From an uncultured Mycoplasmatota bacterium (GTDB lineage Bacteria; Bacillota_I; Bacilli_A; RF39; UBA660), in assembly GCA_900543825.1 (NCBI GenBank), contig UQSR01000012.1, forward strand, positions 1 through 35,828: 35,828 bases of DNA, in the 5' to 3' direction. The notes under the pieces are model-generated. The model made no database searches. It worked only from the letters and a program-made list of their open reading frames with translations, and was not told where the DNA came from. A program made the position numbers and the translations under genes. This document shows, piece after piece, positions 32,481-35,828 of this stretch; the first letter of the stretch is position 1, and each line of letters opens with the position of its first letter.

Positions 32481-35072
32481 CTATTTAGCCTTCTTATTCT
32501 TAGTATAAATATTAACCATATCTTTTAAAGAAACACCATAATTCATCATCATATTCTCATTACTCATAAAAAATATAGGATTAAGTTTACCATCAATAAT
32601 AATATCCATATTATTATCCAATAAATAATTAATTTTAGCAAAAAGTTCCATATAAGATATATTCTCTACCAAAGAACTATCAATACCATACTTATCACAT
32701 AATATTCTCTTTGTATCAGTATCTTTTCTTATATTCCACATCATACCTATTTTTTCAAGTTTTTCTATTCTATCTTCAAAAAGAGTACCTTTTTTATAAC
32801 TAAATCTTTGAGTATTAATCCATGCTCCTAAAGTATAACCTTTCTCATCGACTTCATAACCATTTACTGTTTTAAAACTACGAGGTATTTTCAAATCACC
32901 ATAATTTTCATAATATTTTCTAGCCAACTCATACATTTTGCTCCATGAATCATCATTTACATTTTCAAATATCATACCTATTTCTTCAAGTTTTTTTATT
33001 CTATATTCTGAAAGACTACCTTTTTTATAATTCATTCTTTGAGAATTAATCCAATTTCCTAAATTATAACCATTCTCATCTGCTTCATAGCCATTTTTTG
33101 TTTTAAACCCATTAGGTATTTTCAAATCACCATAATGTTCATAATATTTCTTTGCTAATTCGCGCATCTTATTCCATGTGTCACCATTTATATTTTTAAA
33201 TGTCATACCTATTTCTTCAAGTTTTTTCATTCTATCCTCGAAAAGAGTATCATTTTTATATTTCACTCTTTGATTAGCAATCCAAAATCCTAAATTATAG
33301 CCATTTTCATCAATTTCATAGCCATTTTTTGTTTTAAACTTCTGAGGTACTTTCAAATTGCCATAATGTTCATAATATTTCTTTGCTAGTTCATACATCA
33401 TATTCCAGGCGTCTTGCCTTCCAATTCCAAATATCATATCTATTTCTTTAAGCTTTTTTATTCTATCTTCAGAAAGAGTACCATTTTTATATTTTACACT
33501 TTGATAACTAATCCATATACCTAATTTATAACCATTTTCGTCTGTTTCATAACCATTTACTGTTTTAAAACTACGTGATATTTTCAAATTGCCATAATGT
33601 TCATAATATTTCTTTGCTAATTTATACATCATATTCCATGTATTATCATTTACTCTTTCAAATATCATACCTATTTCTTCAAGTTTTTCTATTCTATCTT
33701 CAGAAAGAATACTTTTATTATAATTCGTTTTTTGAGTAGTAATCCATAATCCTAAGTTACAACCTTTCTCATCGGTTTCATAACCATTTATTGTTTTAAA
33801 AAAACGAGGTATTTTCAAATTGCCATAATGTTCATAATATTTCTTTGCTAGTTCATACATCTTATTCCATGTATCGTCATTTACATTTTCAAACATCATA
33901 CCTATTTTTTCAAGTTTTTTTATTTTATCTTCAGAAAGAGTACCGTTTTTATATTTTACTCTTTGATTACTAATCCAAAATCCCAAACTATAGCCTTTTT
34001 CATCAACTTCATAACCATTTAATGTTTTAAACTTATTAGGTATTTTTAAATCACCATAATGTTCATAATATTTCTTAGCTAATTCATACATTTTGTTCCA
34101 AAAAGCTTCATATGCATTTTCAAATATCATACCTATTTCTTCAAGTTTTTTTATTTTATCTTCAGAAAGAATACTTTTATTATAATTCGTTCTTTGAGTA
34201 TTAATCCATATACCTAATTTATAACCTTTTTCATCGGTTTCATAGCCATTTTTTGTTTTAAACTTCTTAGGTACTTTCAAATTGCCATAATGTTCATAAT
34301 ATTTCTTTGCTAGTTCATACATCATATTCCAGGCGTCTTGCCTTCCAATTCCAAATATCATATCTATTTCTTTAAGCTTTTTTATTCTATCTTCAGAAAG
34401 AGTACCATTTTTATATTTTACACTTTGATAACTAATCCATATACCTAATTTATAACCATTTTCGTCTGTTTCATAACCATTTACTGTTTTAAAACTACGT
34501 GATATTTTCAAATTGCCATAATGTTCATAATATTTCTTTGCTAATTTATACATCATATTCCATGTATTATCATTTACTCTTTCAAATATCATACCTATTT
34601 CTTCAAGTTTTTCTATTCTATCTTCAGAAAGAATACTTTTATTATAATTCGTTTTTTGAGTATTAATCCATATACCTAAATTATAGCCATTTTCATCTGA
34701 TTCATAGCCATTTATTGTTTTAAAACTATGTGGTATTTTCAAATTACCATAATGTTCATAGTATTTCTTTGCTAATTCATACATCATATCCCAGTTATTA
34801 GGATTAATTCTATCTCTTACATATCTTAATATTTCATATAAATCTTTATTTTCTACCCTCACATGCGCCCCATTATCAGCTATATAAAGAAGTTCTTCAT
34901 GTACCGGATCAAAAAGACGTGCCAGTGCCGGGTACTGGCGGCCGCTTGCTGCCACAAACTTTACTCCCTTATCCAAAAGTGTCCGTGCTGCTGCATAATA
35001 TCCCTCGTGGATCTTCGGTGTACTGATCCTGCAAAGCGTTCCATCTACATCAGTTGCGATTAATTTGATCAT
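32481..35072 (-). CDS. HAD-hydrolase N-terminus fused to nine HA (helicase-associated) repeats; possibly chimeric
   Basis: 863 residues from the ATG at 35072, with AAGGGGT upstream. Residues 1-70 are a Cof-type HAD start: IATDVDGTL (motif I), VKFVAASGRQYPAL (motif II) and YIADNGAHVR. The rest of a HAD enzyme, including the Lys and GDxxND motifs, is absent. From residue ~92, nine units of ~77 residues follow, each W..MY.LAKKYYEHYG.LK.P, LG.WI..QR and L.EDRI.KLE.IGM, matching the HA domain (pfam03457 type) found after some helicases. A ~79-residue tail of unknown kind ends the protein. The DNA changes from GC-balanced to AT-rich near 34,860, at the domain join, so the frame may be an assembly artefact joining two organisms. 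The HA array itself looks like host sequence. Confidence 0.6.
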   Translation of the reverse strand: MIKLIATDVDGTLCRISTPKIHEGYYAAARTLLDKGVKFVAASGRQYPALARLFDPVHEELLYIADNGAHVRVENKDLYEILRYVRDRINPNNWDMMYELAKKYYEHYGNLKIPHSFKTINGYESDENGYNLGIWINTQKTNYNKSILSEDRIEKLEEIGMIFERVNDNTWNMMYKLAKKYYEHYGNLKISRSFKTVNGYETDENGYKLGIWISYQSVKYKNGTLSEDRIKKLKEIDMIFGIGRQDAWNMMYELAKKYYEHYGNLKVPKKFKTKNGYETDEKGYKLGIWINTQRTNYNKSILSEDKIKKLEEIGMIFENAYEAFWNKMYELAKKYYEHYGDLKIPNKFKTLNGYEVDEKGYSLGFWISNQRVKYKNGTLSEDKIKKLEKIGMMFENVNDDTWNKMYELAKKYYEHYGNLKIPRFFKTINGYETDEKGCNLGLWITTQKTNYNKSILSEDRIEKLEEIGMIFERVNDNTWNMMYKLAKKYYEHYGNLKISRSFKTVNGYETDENGYKLGIWISYQSVKYKNGTLSEDRIKKLKEIDMIFGIGRQDAWNMMYELAKKYYEHYGNLKVPQKFKTKNGYEIDENGYNLGFWIANQRVKYKNDTLFEDRMKKLEEIGMTFKNINGDTWNKMRELAKKYYEHYGDLKIPNGFKTKNGYEADENGYNLGNWINSQRMNYKKGSLSEYRIKKLEEIGMIFENVNDDSWSKMYELARKYYENYGDLKIPRSFKTVNGYEVDEKGYTLGAWINTQRFSYKKGTLFEDRIEKLEKIGMMWNIRKDTDTKRILCDKYGIDSSLVENISYMELFAKINYLLDNNMDIIIDGKLNPIFFMSNENMMMNYGVSLKDMVNIYTKNKKAK
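33345..33738. repeat. 394-bp perfect direct repeat within the HA array, copy 1
   Basis: Identical to 34269-34662 by eye, offset 924 bases, exactly four repeat units. Implies a recent four-unit duplication or recombination, or an assembly error. Confidence 0.85.
34269..34662. repeat. 394-bp perfect direct repeat within the HA array, copy 2
   Basis: Partner of 33345-33738. The flanking bases (33344/34268 and 33739/34663) differ between the copies. Confidence 0.85.
34840..34880. other. Composition breakpoint between AT-rich and GC-balanced DNA
   Basis: Left of here every gene is strongly AT-biased. Right of here GCG, CCG, CTG and GGC codons and words such as GGTACTGGCGGCCGC appear. The change falls at the HAD/HA domain join. 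No transposase, integrase or att-like repeat is seen. Confidence 0.8.
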
Positions 35073-35111
35073 ACAATTACCCCTTTTATTGTAGTGTCTT
35101 TTTGTAATTTT

Positions 35112-35119
35112 ATTATACC
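35112..35119 (-). promoter_or_regulatory. Extended -10 promoter for the HAD gene
   Basis: Minus strand GGTATAAT preceded by T (TGGTATAAT), 39 bases before the ATG at 35072. An overlapping + strand candidate for asnB (TTGTAG, 16 bases, TATTAT) covers the same bases, so the pair may be divergent and mutually exclusive. Confidence 0.4.
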
Positions 35120-35188
35120 ACAATCTGCCGCATACTCTCCTCTAATTTTTCATAAACTAATAGAAAATTCTTTTTTTCAGGAGTGACT

Positions 35189-35828
35189 ATGTGCAGTATT
35201 TCAGGTTTTTTTAACCCTTATGCTGACTACTCTGCGAATCAGGCAGAATATCAGCAGATCCTTAAACAGATGACAACCGTTCTCTTTCACAGAGGTCCTG
35301 ATGAATGTGGCTTTACCCTCTCGAAACGCTGTGGTCTTGCCCACACAAGATTGTCCATTATCGACTTAAAGACCGGCTCCCAGCCGATGGTATATGAAAC
35401 AAGCGGATTTTCGTATCAGATGATCTTCAATGGTGAGATTTATAATCTGCCGGACCTAAAACAGCAGCTTGCTTCTTTGGGCTATACTTTCCGTACTACC
35501 TCGGATACGGAAGTTCTGCTGTTGTCTTTTTTAGAATACGGTCCTGACTTTGTAAAACAGGTAGACGGTATCTTTTCATTTGCCGTATATGATGAACGTC
35601 ACGAAACGATTTATCTCTTTCGTGACTATTTTGGTGTCAAACCGCTGTTTTATACCTTTTTAAATGACACCTTGATCTTTTCTTCGGAAATCAAGGGATT
35701 GTTCTGCTATCCGGGTGTCGAGGCTGCCGTCGATTCTGATGGTTTAAACGAGATTTTTTCCTTGGGGCCTGCAAGAAGTCCCGGCAGTGCAGTCTTTCGC
35801 AATATTCACGAATTAAAACCGGGCTTTT
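35189..35828 (+). CDS. asnB: Asparagine synthase (glutamine-hydrolysing), N-terminal part; runs off the window
   Basis: 213 complete codons from the ATG at 35189, with AGGAG upstream; the 3' end lies outside. MCSISGFFNPYAD gives the class II glutaminase with nucleophilic Cys2. LFHRGPDECGF, GLAHTRLSIIDLKTGSQPMV, MIFNGEIYNLPDL, TTSDTEVLLLSFLEYGPD, DGIFSFAVYDER and FRDYFGVKPLFY are the amidotransferase signatures, followed by SSEIKGLF. The synthetase domain is missing. It would convert aspartate and glutamine to asparagine, or be a related amidotransferase. Codon use is clearly richer in G+C than the rest of the window, and it is divergent from the HAD start; both belong to the foreign-looking segment (Lachnospiraceae-like by style, an inference). 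Confidence 0.93.
   Translation, partial: MCSISGFFNPYADYSANQAEYQQILKQMTTVLFHRGPDECGFTLSKRCGLAHTRLSIIDLKTGSQPMVYETSGFSYQMIFNGEIYNLPDLKQQLASLGYTFRTTSDTEVLLLSFLEYGPDFVKQVDGIFSFAVYDERHETIYLFRDYFGVKPLFYTFLNDTLIFSSEIKGLFCYPGVEAAVDSDGLNEIFSLGPARSPGSAVFRNIHELKPGF

Larger units (their letters stand above)
32735..34799 (-). repeat. Nine tandem 231-bp HA-domain repeats
   Basis: Units begin at 34799 and recur every 231 bases (77 codons) with no length change; the ninth is cut short after GMMW. All keep the Trp, the KKYYEHYG-like helix, LGxWI and the C-terminal EIGM/KIGM. Units 2 and 6 are identical in protein sequence. Confidence 0.9.

Noticed and set aside
32735..34799. CRISPR array or satellite DNA
   Set aside because: The period is 231 bp, units diverge at synonymous and non-synonymous sites, and one frame stays open with a conserved domain; no short repeat with unique spacers.
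1..34860. Mollicutes genetic code (UGA = Trp)
   Set aside because: TGA ends the YlbF-like and GT2 genes exactly at ATGA overlaps with the next start, and Trp codons seen are TGG.

Overview
The window is 35.8 kb of very AT-rich DNA with almost every gene on the minus strand. Gene content points to an AT-rich, low-GC Gram-positive (Bacillota/Bacilli-like, probably uncultured) bacterium. Markers are a Phe-specific T-box leader, secG-rnr-smpB, ylbF-rsmD, a DUF2624-like gene beside nfo, and a CsbB/GtcA/YfhO-type glycosylation set. Several stops in tight overlaps are TGA (ylbF-like/rsmD, glycosyltransferase/gtrA), so the standard bacterial code is used and not the Mollicutes UGA=Trp code. A class B penicillin-binding protein and a pilin-like protein suggest a walled cell. 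This lineage assignment is inference from gene content and base composition.

Layout, left to right (minus-strand transcription runs right to left). 1-338 is the start of a membrane-anchored surface protein. 411-4330 is pheT, pheS, an unknown 95-aa gene and their T-box leader. 4333-5560 is an unknown gene and frr. 5620-8434 holds a zinc-ribbon membrane protein, a GNAT acetyltransferase flanked by 33-bp direct repeats, a DUF2238-like membrane protein and an unknown 246-aa gene. Then come tgt (8424-9548) and the str operon rpsL-rpsG-fusA-tuf (13903-9640). 14107-16281 is a PBP2-type transpeptidase. A + strand DUF2624-like gene converges on nfo (16349-17526), with their last codons forming one perfect 17-bp inverted repeat. 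A solitary pilin follows (17599-18069).

Region 18249-25328 is an RNA-metabolism block: secG, RNase R, a second divergent RNase R paralogue, a CapA-type protein, smpB, a YlbF-family gene and rsmD. Region 25483-31897 has a metallophosphoesterase, the three-gene cell-surface glycosylation operon (GT2, GtrA, YfhO) and proS. 31952-32468 are two small unknown genes.

The right end is anomalous. A predicted protein at 32481-35072 joins the N-terminal ~70 residues of a Cof-type HAD hydrolase to nine ~77-aa helicase-associated (HA) repeats. From about 34,860 onward the DNA becomes GC-balanced, and a truncated asnB-like gene runs off the end on the + strand. This is either an assembly chimera or a recent junction with foreign DNA, and the fusion protein should not be trusted without read support.

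Regulatory architecture is compact. Eight or more promoters fit TTGACN-17-TANNAT. Several intrinsic terminators are built over or within two bases of the stop codon of the gene they end, and two are followed at once by the next gene's -35 box. No tRNA, rRNA, CRISPR array or insertion sequence was found. No gene-free stretch exceeds 300 bases.
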